Shown here: piece by piece, positions 20,301 to 31,664 of the stretch | How the letters are laid out: every line of letters begins with the position of its first letter | Numbering within the stretch: position 1 is the first letter of the stretch | DNA from: Gnetum montanum | Taxonomy: Eukaryota > Streptophyta > Gnetopsida > Gnetales > Gnetaceae | Length of the DNA: 47,377 nt | Direction of reading: 5' to 3' | Assembly: GCA_015680685.1 (NCBI GenBank) | Contig: MNCI01003637.1 | Span: 202,332-249,708, forward strand | Translations under genes and position numbers: made by a program | The notes under the pieces: generated by a model | The model's input: the letters and a program-made list of their open reading frames with translations, nothing else | Told to the model about the DNA's origin: nothing | Databases searched by the model: none

Positions 20301-21267
20301 CATCTCCGACCCTTCACTCCACAGCCATATTCATTCATCAGAATCATTGCATCCCTCATCGACACACACTTTCGTCAACATCGTCGACATTCACATTCAA
20401 TGCTCAGAATCGCCACAATATTTTTGTTCACCTGCAGCTGTTTAAATCTAAACTCATTACTTCATTCATGGTTTTCTTAACTCTTTGGAGTTGTGTTTGC
20501 AGGATGACGCTCGGAAGTTCTCGTACGAGAGTGCAGTTCATCATAGGCAACAAGATGAGACAATGTCCATTTGTCCACTTGGCAATACTAAATCAAACTG
20601 TTAACCCGCACATCCCCATTCCCCGAAAATCCATTGTCTGTTTACCAAACTATTGCACACTGCAAAACGTTACAGCAGTCGCAAAGCACAAAACACAATA
20701 CTCGCACATGAGTACAAGGAAAAATTAAAAAAAAAAAAGCGGGACCCTTGGCACTTCCCATATAAGCCCCAGGCGGGAAGGTATCGGTCTTGAAAATACG
20801 TACTCATGTCAAAAGCAATCAAAAACACCCTGTTGCATGGCTTTGGCACGTCGCCTACAGTTTCCCCAAAGAAGGATGTTGTTCCTCCAAAAACTGTCGA
20901 ACATTACCCCTTGGCTTTGGCGTTGACAACAAGCCCTCTTGAACACTAACCAAGAGCACTGTTCTGCCAAAGGACGAGCATCGCATGCCTGAGTTCCGAG
21001 TCTGCCAAAAAATGGCTATTGATAAGGACTGGCATGCCGCACACCTGAGCATCCCATTTTCCCAGCATGATCCCCTGGGTAGTCACCAATTCCCACAATC
21101 CCTTCTCTCCTACCAGTTACTAATCTCGCCCTTTCAATCCCATTCACCACTAAACACGGTGCGATGATGTCTGGTCACGTGGCAAAGGACAAAGCTTTTA
21201 TCAAGTTGCTTGTGGTGTTTTGCACTTCTTTGTCGACGCTTCTCGGGTCGATTCCTCCAAGCGTCAA
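20301..21267 (+). other. EA 3' untranslated region
   Basis: No gene found. It contains the acceptor-like block 'ggagttgtgtttgcaggatg' (within 20483-20508), an A tract (20725-20740), 'ataagccccaggcgggaagg' near 20762, and sequence colinear with E1 around the solo LTR insertion point (20800-20860). Confidence 0.6.
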
Positions 21268-21281
21268 CAAAGAGGGGCCAA
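21266..21281 (+). promoter_or_regulatory. Polypurine tract of EA
   Basis: 'caacaaagaggggccaa' ends directly before the 3' LTR TG, matching E1 (4073-4089) and, on the other strand, E2 (24919-24938). Confidence 0.85.
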
Positions 21282-22655
21282 TGAAACACCACAAAAATCT
21301 TTGAGTTTAGCATCTGTCTGACAAGAAGCGGGTCCCCATGACCCACAGACGACTTTGGCTACATTTGAAGCCACACAGGGAAATTTTGAGAATCAAACAC
21401 TGGGTTTTCAATAAGTGCTGTGCCAGCGTCTATGCTCGGCGTCTACGCCCAGCGTCTATGCTCAGCGCCCCAGCGTATACGTTCAGTGCATACGACCAGC
21501 TCTCCGGCGTACACGCCCAGGTACGACAGATGCACACACTCGACGACAAGATCTCCAATGGTAGCATGAAGATTACACCGAAGAGCAAGGATTGAAGCAA
21601 GTGGACACCCTTCGGTGTATACGCCCGGCGTATACGCCCAACATTCGCCAATGTATACGCCCAGTGTATACGCCTGACGCTCAGCATACGCTTCACACGC
21701 ACGCTCAGCAGGTGCAACGGAAGCAAGAATTGAAGCAAGTCGACGTCCAGCATCCATCAGCGTATACGCCCCAGCGTATACACCAGCATCCATTCAAGTT
21801 CACGCCCAGCGTATACGCTAGCCTGTTGTAACGTATACGCCCAGCGTATACCAAGTTTCTAAATTGTAAATGCCCGGTCTATACGCCACGTGTCTCCCAG
21901 TCTGATTTTCCCGGTAACCCTACCCCTATAAATAGCCCAGTCTTTCACATTTTTACGGTCGGCAAAAATTTACCAGAGCAAACCCAGAGCAATTACGCTG
22001 CAGAAACCCCCTTACGCTTATGCTTATGCTGGAAGTCCTGTACCCCGAGCACAATCCGCGCTCCGCCTACCGTGTCATCCAGCTGCATCCCTTTGTCCAC
22101 CTGGGCTTTACGTCCGCCTTGTGTCCCTACACAACTGCATTAGACCGGTGCACAACATTTTTAACTTTGTAATCCACTGTTTACGCTTGTTGCAAGTTCT
22201 TTTATAGTTTTACGTCAATTTGGCCCACGCCTCGTTTACGCCTGCTTACGTTTACACTCCATCCACGTCCGTGTACGCTCACTGTTCACGCCGTTTGCAT
22301 CTGTTTACGCCCTTTGTACTTGTTTACGCTGTTTACATTATTCACGCCTGTATACGCTTACGCTGGGCCTATCTTTGTTTATGTTGTTCATGCCCGACGT
22401 TGTTTACGCCCCTCTACGCTTACACTGTCTGCGCCTGTTTCGTCGTTTGTGCTCTGTTTACACATAACCCAGCATATAACACTTCGGTGCCGCTCGGGTA
22501 AGTCCTTGTTTGATCTGCGTGCGGACCATTCAAGGCACTCTGCCTTCGTCCACTCCAGCTTGCCCTCAAGTGGAGGCAGGGTCGACTGTGCTTGTCCGTG
22601 GATCTCTTGGTGCCCGTAACGTTCCAGCCTCGCACCGACGATTTCGGTTGGCACA
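21282..22655 (+). mobile_element. 3' LTR of EA
   Basis: 'TGAAACACCACAAAAATC' to '...cggttggcaca', with TATAAATA at 21927-21934. Highly similar to 7487-8864, with many of the differences C/T or G/A, as expected for methylated DNA decaying after insertion. Confidence 0.93.
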
Positions 22656-23158
22656 ACCATGCTAGAGAAAATGGAAACATGGCGCCTTGAATGGTTTGGT
22701 CGGTCAGATAGGAACTTACACAGTGTACAATAACCTTTCATGAACAATGGTTTTAAAATGTTACGTGTGGAGATTAGGGTGAAGAAAACCATAGACACAG
22801 AATAGTAAAAGCGTAGTAGAATATGTAACTAGGTAATAAACATGAACTGATACACAATGATGCAAAATATATGTTATAGTAAAATGAAATAAGCTTAAGT
22901 GAGAGAATGCACCACCCTAAAATCTTGGGATCTAAGCTTTGCTCAGCTAAAGTAGGTGTACAACTGATGTGCAATGTTTGGATAGGCACAACTTACAACA
23001 TAACGGTATGGTCATAGCTCCTAGACTACTGCTAATGTCCTGCTAATTGGAACTGATGAGTTGATGCTTGCTAGTTTAAGAGAGATCCAGGAAGTGCTAC
23101 TACAAGGATTTACTATTTTCCAACCTATAGTTCACCAATATCCTCAGCAGAGCTGATT
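22656..23158. other. Unassigned spacer between EA and E2
   Basis: About 500 bp, AT-rich, with no ORF over 75 codons that resembles a known family. It does not match the tail of the Athila-like element left of EA (7164-7486) by eye, and it does not match the sequence inside the E2 5' LTR. Confidence 0.4.
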
Positions 23159-24918
23159 GCTAGAAAGCCAATTGCCAAAATGCCAGTTTCTAGAAGTCAA
23201 CTACAAGAGAGGTAATTCTAAAATCCAACCCCTTGAATGTTGTTTGCTAGGGTATTTATAGAGCCAAGAGTGAGAGAGAGATGTGGTTCGAATGCCAAGT
23301 GTCCTGGGTCCCACAGGGTGCAAACGTGGATGTGTTATGCTATCATACGGTGCTATGCTATAGTGTTACACTAAAGTTCTATGCTGTAGTGTTACATTGA
23401 GTGCGACGAGGCTGGAACTAAAACCTGCTAAGTTGTAACCATATTTTTCAAATTGCATGTGCTAGAACCCAAGGAACTACCATGTTTTTACAAAAAAATG
23501 CAATGAAAAATGCAAAGTGGAGCCTACGCTCCAAGACTACATCTTCCTTGCTCTTGCAAGTAGGGTCAAGCATAGGGACAACTTTAGGGATCAACAGGGG
23601 TGTGAAAAAATTAAGGCAAACTACTATTCTTATCTGTTGAGGAAATGTTGGAATACAAATGACCATTGCCAATGGGTTCTAGAACTGCTAAAGATACTCC
23701 AAGCCTTCTAGGTGAGTGTTATGCTATCTACACTACTCAGCGTAGCAATGTAGCATAAACACTTACACGCTATGCTGTGCTACACTGCATAGTGCAACAT
23801 AGTGTAGCAGCTAGTTTTGAGAAAAATATTTCCCAAAAATTGAAAATACCCCTCTAAGGCCTAGCTAGACAAGCTATCTTAGCAAACAACCATTACACTT
23901 TTCATGTTGAAGAAGCTCGAGACTCCCTAGTTTCATCCTCACGACATTTTTAGCCTCAATGTCCTCGCTACACTGTGTAGCGTACCACACCATAGTAGCT
24001 AGTGTGACATGAATTCTTGCTTAACCTAGAATGCTTCATCAAGAGACTTTAATTGGGACCCAAGGGTGAAGTGGGACAGGTAGTCTTGGAGGTCAGAGCA
24101 TGGCCAAGTGCAATTTTTTTGCTAGAACAACTTGGCGGAGGACCTTCGTCCATTCTAACCTTGGTACACTATGCTATGTTGTGTAGCATAGCATAGCGTA
24201 GCACCTAGTTTGGCCTAGATTTTAATTGACTTTGCAAATGTTTTATCATGGGATGTTGATCATGTCCTGGAGTGTTAGTAGAATAAGCATTTTTGATGGT
24301 CAAGTCATAGGCAATCATGTTTACTTCATCAAAAAAAATCTGTGTGGAGATGTTATCTCATTAGAACCCTGCTATGCTGTGCTACACTATGTAGTATAGT
24401 ATAGTGTAGCACTCAATTGGAAATTATTTTTGTTGCAATTTTCCATGTTCTCCTATGTTACGTTGACCATGCTTCAAGAATGAAGTGAGGAAGACACCTT
24501 TGAGAACTGAATATCAAGCAACCACATCTAATCTATCACCACATGGCTTGCTACACTGTGCAGTGTGGTATAGCATAATAGGTCTCACTATTAGTAAACT
24601 TGCTAAACTATTTAGCCCATCCTAAACACCTTCGATAGCTCCTAGCATGATCCTTGGGTAGACTGTAAACCAAGTCATGTGTCAAGATGGGCAAGCTAGA
24701 AAGTGAAGCAAGCTTGTTAGCTCAGGAGATAGAAAAGTTTCTAGACTGTACGATCTACCCCTAGTACCTCCTTCTTGCAAATTGGCCTCATGACTAGGTG
24801 CTATGTTGACTCTGCTACAAAGGGTGGTAGGCAGGCAAGGAAGTGGCTTCACAGAGATCCTTGCCTAAATTTTTGAACTATGTTGAATCATGGAAGTCCC
24901 AAAATTGATGGTGTTTCA
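23159..24918 (-). mobile_element. 3' LTR of E2
   Basis: Pairs with 39988-41702. Shared blocks include 'ccccttgaatgttgtttg', 'gtcctgggtccca', 'cctctaaggcctagctag' and the end 'aaaattgatggtgtttca'. TATAAATA on the - strand lies at 23260-23253, leaving only about 100 bp of R/U5, much shorter than in EA. Confidence 0.85.
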
Positions 24919-24938
24919 ATGGCCCTTCTTTGTTGATG
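24919..24938 (-). promoter_or_regulatory. Polypurine tract of E2
   Basis: On the - strand 'catcaacaaagaagggccat' directly precedes the LTR TG. It is the counterpart of 'caacaaagaggggccaa' in EA. Confidence 0.8.
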
Positions 24939-26379
24939 TCTGGAGGATCTGCCTGAGAGACATCAACAAACAACACAAAACACCATACTAAAAGCGACAC
25001 CCACACCGTTTGTCAATGCTTGCTTGGATGATGCCTTGCTATGCTTGTGAGTGCTAAGAGAGCTGAGCATGATAGGGAAAGGGGATGGGTTTTGAGGAAA
25101 TTTGGCTAAGGTAAAGGAAAGGTGTAGGAGATGTTATCATGAGAGTCATTGCCATAGTGTGATCCCTCATCGGAGTGCTTATGAGGAAGTTAGCACACAT
25201 GGGTGTCTTTCTTTTTGGACCTCAACCTCTCATCAGAGTGCTTAGAGATGGTCGATCCAAATCTAAAATACTTGCGAAGAAACTTTGTCATTTGTTTTGG
25301 GCACTTGGCTATATTGCCATTTTTCATTCATTTTTTGAGCTTTTTACTTCTTGTTGCATACCCATGTTCATCTGAAGGAAATCTTGTCATCACTGTAGGA
25401 AAGTTGTTTCCTCCCCAAGATGAGTTGTATTACATCCATGTGGGGCTTTGACCTGCCTATAGAAGTTTCTCATGGGATGAGTTGCATTACGTCCATCATG
25501 GGTCTAGTGGTTGGGCATGGGAAAGGGCTTTATGTGCATTGAAAAAGCTTGCGAAGAAGGTATCAAAAATTGTAAGTATAGGGAATGGAGATTAAGTTGG
25601 TTGAAGGGAGAGTAGGATATGAACTCTCAAGTAGCTAGGCTAATTAAAGAAGGTACTTCAGAATAATGTAGTCCTTTGTTTTTATGGTGAACACATTTTT
25701 GAATGACACCATCTTAGCTTTTATCTTGAAAACACAACAGAGAGAAAACCAAAAATGACAACCATCGAGTAAAGTGAGGGAAAAGTCCTATTTTCTCGGG
25801 ACACTACCAAGGTGGAATGTGTTGTCTGATGTATGCAATGTCCAAAACAGGAAGGCTAGTGTAGCTTTCAGCAGTGGAAGATCAAAGGGTTTTAGCAGCC
25901 TAGCCAAAAATGAGCACTGAAGAGGATAGGAGCGATGATGAAGTAAGTGCTCAAGAATCCTTGCCAAAGATAAGCATTATGAAATCTAGTTGCAAGGTGA
26001 GAAGCCTAACAACTAAATGCCTTTTTAGACTCTAGTAATGGTGAGGGCTGAAGGATGCCAGCATTGTGGATGGGCCACAATAGTGTTGGAACTCCAGCAG
26101 TAGGTGCTGACAGTGAGAGCTATGACCAGGATGATTGGCAATGGTGGATTTAGCTTGGGAAGGTCAACAAGATGGTAAATGACATCTCCAAAAGATTAGC
26201 AAGATTCTAGGGATGGTGATGCTGCATGTTTCCTAAAGGATTTTTTCTTGACAACATGAACTTCATTCTAGAACTACAACATCCCACCCCATGTTTCCTA
26301 GGAAGCTTGAAGATGTGCACGCTCGTTTGTTCACAAGTTCACATATGTGAACTGGGAGGTGTTGCACTGCAAACCCAGT
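24939..26379 (-). other. E2 3' untranslated region
   Basis: No supported gene. Short open frames here have no recognisable domain. The position matches 20301-21267 of EA, but similarity by eye is weak. Confidence 0.5.
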
Positions 26380-26690
26380 TTAAGATCTTAGTAGACCATT
26401 AGATGTGCTAGTTTTAGGTTCCAATAGACTGTGGTGTGCCAATTTAAGGTCCTAGCAGACTTATGTGCTAGTTTAAGGTCGTAGCAGATAGGGGATGGCC
26501 AGTTTAAGGTCGTAGTGGACCATGCTATGGGTGCCAATTTTATGTTATGGCCCAAAGATGTGTTGTGCCAATTTAACATCATAGCAAATGTTCTATGTGC
26601 TAGTTTTACATTGTAGCGGATGATCTATGCCAATTTATAGTCATAGCAGACTATCTGTGCTAGTTTTATGTTGTAGTAGACAATTTTCTT
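26380..26690 (-). repeat. TAAACT-type array downstream of E2 pol
   Basis: About ten decayed units of about 30 bp, + strand 'gtgctagtttaaggtcgtag' plus 'cagac'. On the element strand they read '...tactaagaccttaaactagc', so the TAAACT unit ending and the position after pol match 19690-20300 in EA. Confidence 0.85.
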
Positions 26691-26722
26691 ACCTTGCTTA
26701 ATGTTCGATGTGATCTTGCATA

Positions 26723-29700
26723 TTAAGCATAGTATGGCTTCAAGTACAAGTGGTTGATAGGATTTGAAAATTTGTTGCCATCTACATTAGCCAATTTGAA
26801 TGCCCCATTCTCATAGGCTTTCATGACTACAGAGGGGCCTACACAGTTGGCTAAGAATTTGCTCATAAGTTCACAAATGGCCTTGAGGACTAAGTCCCCA
26901 TTTTTGATTGGTCATTGGTGCAAGTTGCAATGGTGTTTTTGCCATTTCTTGTCTTGGTACCATTCGATGGGACTAAGTGTTTATGTACACTCCTCTACAG
27001 AGTTAAGATCAATGATCCTTAACTTGTTGTTTTGAGCTTTGTCCACCATGTTTGAAAGGATCATTCGAAGTTACGGGACGTAAAATTCAAGAGGTAACAT
27101 CGCTTTAGATCGGTATACAAGACTATACAGGGTCTTACCTGTAGCCATCCTGCATGTCATGTGATAAGTCCAAAGCACATAGAATATTTTCTTATGGCAT
27201 CACCTCTTACTGCTACTAAGCATTCTTTTCAAAAGGTTGATGATCACTTTGTTGGTAGCCTCTACTTGGCCATTTGCCTAGGGGTAATATGGTGATGTGA
27301 AATAATGTTTGATACCAAGATTCTTGCAAAAGGATTTAGTTTCTATGCTACTAAATTATGGCCCATTGTCAGTAACAATAGTCATGGGAAGGCCAAATCA
27401 TGTCACTATATTTTCCAGAATGAAGTTGCAAACCTGCTGGGATGTGGTCTTTCTGAGGAGAATAGCTTCTACCCATTTTGTAAAGTATTTAGTTGTAGTA
27501 ATAATGAAACTATGCCCTATAGAAGACTTAGGTGTAATGGGTCCTATGATGTCTAGTTCCCAATGTTGGAAAGGCCATGTAATCTATGTGGTATGCAATT
27601 CAGTAGGTGATACATGTATAAGGTTTCCATAGTGTTGACATACATCGCATGTTCTAACCTTGGCAACATGATCACATTCATTGCAAGGCTAGTAGTAGCC
27701 TAGACATCTAATTTTTGCTTCCATAGCCCTAGGAGCTATGTATCCTCCACATATTCCTTCATGGACTTGATCAACAATTTTTTGTGCTTCGTCCCCACTA
27801 ATGCAAGCTAGCAATATCCCATCATTAGAACATTTGCATAGAGTGTTATCTCCTATGAGGACATATTTCTAGGCTTGCTTTCATAGTGCATTCCTTTGGG
27901 CGGGTGTTAGGTTGCATGGGGGTTCACCATGTTGGAGGTATGCTTTAATGTTATCATACCATTCTTTAGTATGTGTTGCACTTATAGATGCAATGTGTAC
28001 CATGTGAATGATGGGATCAATGCATTCCACTATTAAAGAGGGTAAGGTAGTAAACATATGGGATGACATGCTTAGCACTAACATGGCTAATGCATTTGCT
28101 ATAGTGTTTTCACTATGGGGCACATGTTGGATGTCTAGGGTTGTGAACTTCTTTAGCAAGTACTTGGCCAAATCATAGTAAGGCTGTAAATGCTATGCTT
28201 TGCAAGTGTATACCTTTGTTACTTGGTTAACAACTAGTTGCAAGTCACCTCAGATTGCTAAGCTTTGGATCCCCAACTCCCAGGCTGCTAGGATGCCTCT
28301 GAGGAGACCCTCATATTCTACCATATTGTTTGTGCAAAGGAATGTGAAGTGATATGCAAAAGGTCGAATCTCCCTAGAGGGGAATGTGAGAACCACGGTG
28401 GCACTACTACTTTGTGTAGTTGAAGCCCTGTCAAAGTGGAGAATGACTTCAAAGTCTGTTGGTACTGTGCTTATGCTATTAACATCTTCATCCAGGAACT
28501 TAGGTTCTATCACTACCTGATCATTGATAGGTGAGACTATAAGTTGTGTAGCTATAGCTTGACCTTTTACAAATGATTGTACTACATAGTATAGGTCAAA
28601 TTCCACAATTATGACCTTCCATTGGGCTATCCTACTACTTTCGTATATCTTGGTTGTAATAGCCTGAAGTATGTTATTCTTGTAAATAATGTTTACCTGG
28701 CCATGAAACAAGTAATGCCTCCATTTCTTAAGCAAAAATACTAAAGCAAGACAATTTTTCTCTACTTCGTTGTATTTGTCTTCATAAGCTATCAAGGCAT
28801 GACTCAGGTAATAAATTGGGATTTCAAAGACATCATTCCTCTTTTGGCAAAGTAAGGTAGCGATAGATGTGTCTGAGGTAGCATGGTAAATGTAAAATGG
28901 CTTGTCTCTCTATGGAGGGTAAATAGTGGAAAGATGGACAAGATCTTTCTTTAAGCTATCAAAAGCTTCTTGACATTGGTTGGTCCATTCAAAGTTAACA
29001 CCTTTTTTAAGCAAGTGTTACATTGGGTGAAGCTTGTTGGTTAACCTTGCTATAAATCTTCTTATGAATTGTACCCTGCCCTATAGCCTTGCAACTCCTT
29101 AAGGTTTGTAGATGGTGCTAAGTTGAAAATAGCTTTAACTTTATTAGGGTCTACATGTATCCCCATTTCTAACACCAAAAAACCTAACATGCATCTTGTT
29201 TTGACTCCAAAAACACATTTTCTGGGGTTGAGGCAAAGTTCATGCCTGCAACATCGTTGAAGAACCAAGTTTAGGTCGTTCACATGGTCAATAGCCTTTT
29301 CAAACTTAACGACTATATCATCCACGTAATCATTCAACTTTTCCAAAAGGTAATCACTAAAGATGTATGTCATCACCTGCTGGTATGTGGCTCCTGCATT
29401 CTTTAGCCCAAAGGGCATCATTGTATAGTAGAAGGTTCAACAAGAGGTCATGAAAGTAGTTGCTAGTTGATGTTCTAGATTTATGCGAATTTGGTTGTAG
29501 CCTGAAAACCCATCCATAAAGGACAGTAAGGCATGATCGACCATAGTATCGATACATTGGTCGATGCTAGGCAATGGGAAATCGTCCTTAATTTTTGCCT
29601 TATTTAGATCCTAGAAGTCTATACAAATTCATATACCTCCTATTTTCTTAGAAATGATGACAATGTTTGACATCCATTCTAAATAATCAACTACATGGAT

Positions 29701-30204
29701 GAACCCAACTTGGTAAAGTTTAGTGATTTTGCTATGTATAGCTAATGCGATCTTTGGTTTGATCTTGTGAGATTTTTTTTGACCACCTTAACATGTGGAT
29801 CTAGTATGATATTAGGTTGTATAATACGTGGGTCTAAGCCTAGAATATCTTTGTGTAACCATGCAAACACTTTGGCACTATCATTAAGGACTCTAGAGAT
29901 GCTTTGTTTAACCTATGACTCTAGCAATGAGCTAACTTTTAAGGTTCGTGCCTCCCCTTTGGATGTAGTCATGGGGATTTCAATAAGGGGGTCCTTAGTT
30001 ACATCCCTGGCTTCTAAATCTAAGACCTGAACTAGGTGTTCGGGCTAGTCCAGGGGTATTTCTAAGGATGCTATGTTAGTGTCACAAGAGGATGGTTCAA
30101 AGTCTACCAACTCTTCATTCAAGTGTCTCATAAACCTGTTGTGGGGCCCTATCAGAATTAAGGGTGAGCAAAGATCATCATACATAGCCACTTTTCCAAG
30201 CAAC
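26723..30204 (-). pseudogene. pol: pol polyprotein of E2: RT, RNase H, second RNase H, integrase
   Basis: Starts after a splice-acceptor-like 'tttacttgttattgtag' (AG at 30206-30205) and ends at TAA 26725-26723. RT shows 'MMPFGLKNAGATYQQVM' and the catalytic 'YVDD' (about 29330). RNase H shows 'EKNCLALVFLLKKWRHYLF'. A second, archaeal-type RNase H follows, with 'HFDRAST' and 'TNNMVEYEGLLRGILAAWEL' (28250-28440). Two RNase H domains in one pol are a hallmark of the Tat lineage. Integrase has 'VHEGICGGYI', 'CDVCQHYG', and catalytic Asp in 'ELDIIGPI', Asp in 'VTDNGP' and Glu in 'NGQVEATNK' (27700-27240). Many stops make it inactive, but nearly all domains lie in order. This is the enzyme set that EA lacks. 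Confidence 0.92.
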
Positions 30205-30299
30205 CTACAATAACAAGTAAACAAACAAAGTCAAGTGATACTTGTTTAAGATAGAAACATGCAATGAAATATATGCAGAGTAGTTATGTGATGTTAAAA

Positions 30300-30450
30300 A
30301 AATAGCTAGTTTAAGGTCTTAGCGGACCACAACCATGCAACATGGTACATTGAAATTGCCAGTTCGAAGGTATTAGTAGACCATCACTAGGTTTAAAATA
30401 TAAAGGGAATGCTTAATTTGCTAGTTTAAGGTCATAGTGGACCATCAATG
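30300..30450 (-). repeat. TAAACT-type array between E2 pol and the antisense promoter
   Basis: Three to four units such as 'ctagtttaaggtcttagcgg' (+ strand). Equivalent to 18745-18870 in EA. Confidence 0.75.
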
Positions 30451-30654
30451 AGCCACATTGTAAAAAAAATGAAGTAAAAGTTTTAGTGCATCTACGTGCT
30501 ATGCTGTAGTAGACCCATGCTACGCTACAGTGGACTCATGCTATGATGTAGGGGATAGGGGTATTTTGCATTACACGTGGGATGCAGGACGTCTCATGTT
30601 ATGTGCGGGACATGGAACACCCTAGAAAGTGACAGGTATTTTAATTGTGTAGGT

Positions 30655-30666
30655 TATAAATAGGGG
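30655..30666 (+). promoter_or_regulatory. TATA box of the E2 antisense gene
   Basis: TATAAATAGGGG within 'gtaggttataaatagggg'. It lies at the place corresponding to the EA antisense TATA and upstream of the homologous exons. Confidence 0.68.
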
Positions 30667-31664
30667 ATTACCCCATGGTAATCTTGTCACTTTCACTGTC
30701 AGAGCTAACATCCAAAGCGTAGGGCGGCTAAGCTAAGAGATAGCGTAGAAATTGTAGCATAGCAGTTGATACACCTATGTTTGTTAGTAGGAAGATGGCA
30801 TGCAAGAGTGAACACAGGCATCAGGATCTTGCTAATGTAGATAAAGGGGAGCGCACCCTACGATGTCTTCCCAAGGCACACATAGAGGAACACTAGGCGG
30901 CACCGTCCACCTAGTAAGTAGCACACGTTCAGCGTAGTGTAGCACCCATGAAGGGAATTATGATTTACAAGGTTTTTAGGTAGTGTAGCACATGTCCGGT
31001 GTAATGTAGCACATGTAAAGTATTTTATTCTGCTACATTTCATGTAGTGGGATAGGCTGGGGAAATGGGAATGCTGTATGTTCATTTACATGTTGTGTCA
31101 TTTTTGTCATCATGATTGATGGGCTATGTTATGTTTTTGGTGCCTACCACGCTACAATACTACGCTGTTATAACCACTATGCTACTATGCTAGTAGGCCT
31201 GCTACACTGCTATATTTGTTGCAGTGTTGTACCTGCTACATTGTTATGCTTGTTACATCTCATACTGGTTATGTTGTTACATTGTGCGGGGTATGGTTGT
31301 CATGGTATGCTACGCGTAATGCAGCTGCTACATCATGTTGGGCATACTTGCTATGCTATGCTATGCAGGGTGTACTCATTATGCTACACTATGCTATATG
31401 TAACATAGCTGTTATGCTGTGCAGAGTGTATTTGTTACGCTGTGTCATGCTCTACGTTGCTACGTTGCACGTGACACAACTACTACACTATACAGGATGA
31501 GCTACGAAAATGGAATCGATAGTTGGTAAAAAATTAAGTTTGTCTGACTGTATCAGGGACATATGTTTCATACTTGGGGAAAATCTGTACACCAGGGGTT
31601 ATGCTATGCTATTTAGTAACCGTCACTTGAACACTATGCTAACACTTTGTGCTATGTCATGCAG
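30667..31664 (+). other. E2 antisense leader, exon 1 and intron 1 region
   Basis: Exon 1 could not be placed. 31130-31500 is rich in TACGCT, TATGCTA and GTTGCTACG words, matching the array that fills intron 1 of EA after CpG loss. It ends at the acceptor 'ctatgtcatgcag' (AG 31663-31664). Confidence 0.55.

Larger units (their letters stand above)
7487..22655 (+). mobile_element. EA: complete-length Tat-like element with antisense gene
   Basis: 15.2-kb LTR retrotransposon. Order: 5' LTR (7487-8864), primer site, TACGC array leader, gag-protease (9402-13445), TAAACT array, antisense gene (18288 to 14023, - strand), RT stub (18943-19611), TAAACT array, 3' UTR, polypurine tract, 3' LTR (21282-22655). 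The LTRs are highly similar and share their TG and CA ends. RT palm, RNase H and integrase are absent, so it could move only with enzymes from a relative such as E2. The flanks (gctat left, accat right) do not form a target duplication. Confidence 0.92.

Noticed and set aside
26388-26582. 64-codon frame rich in 'LNW' repeats
   Set aside because: Translation of the TAAACT array after E2 pol.
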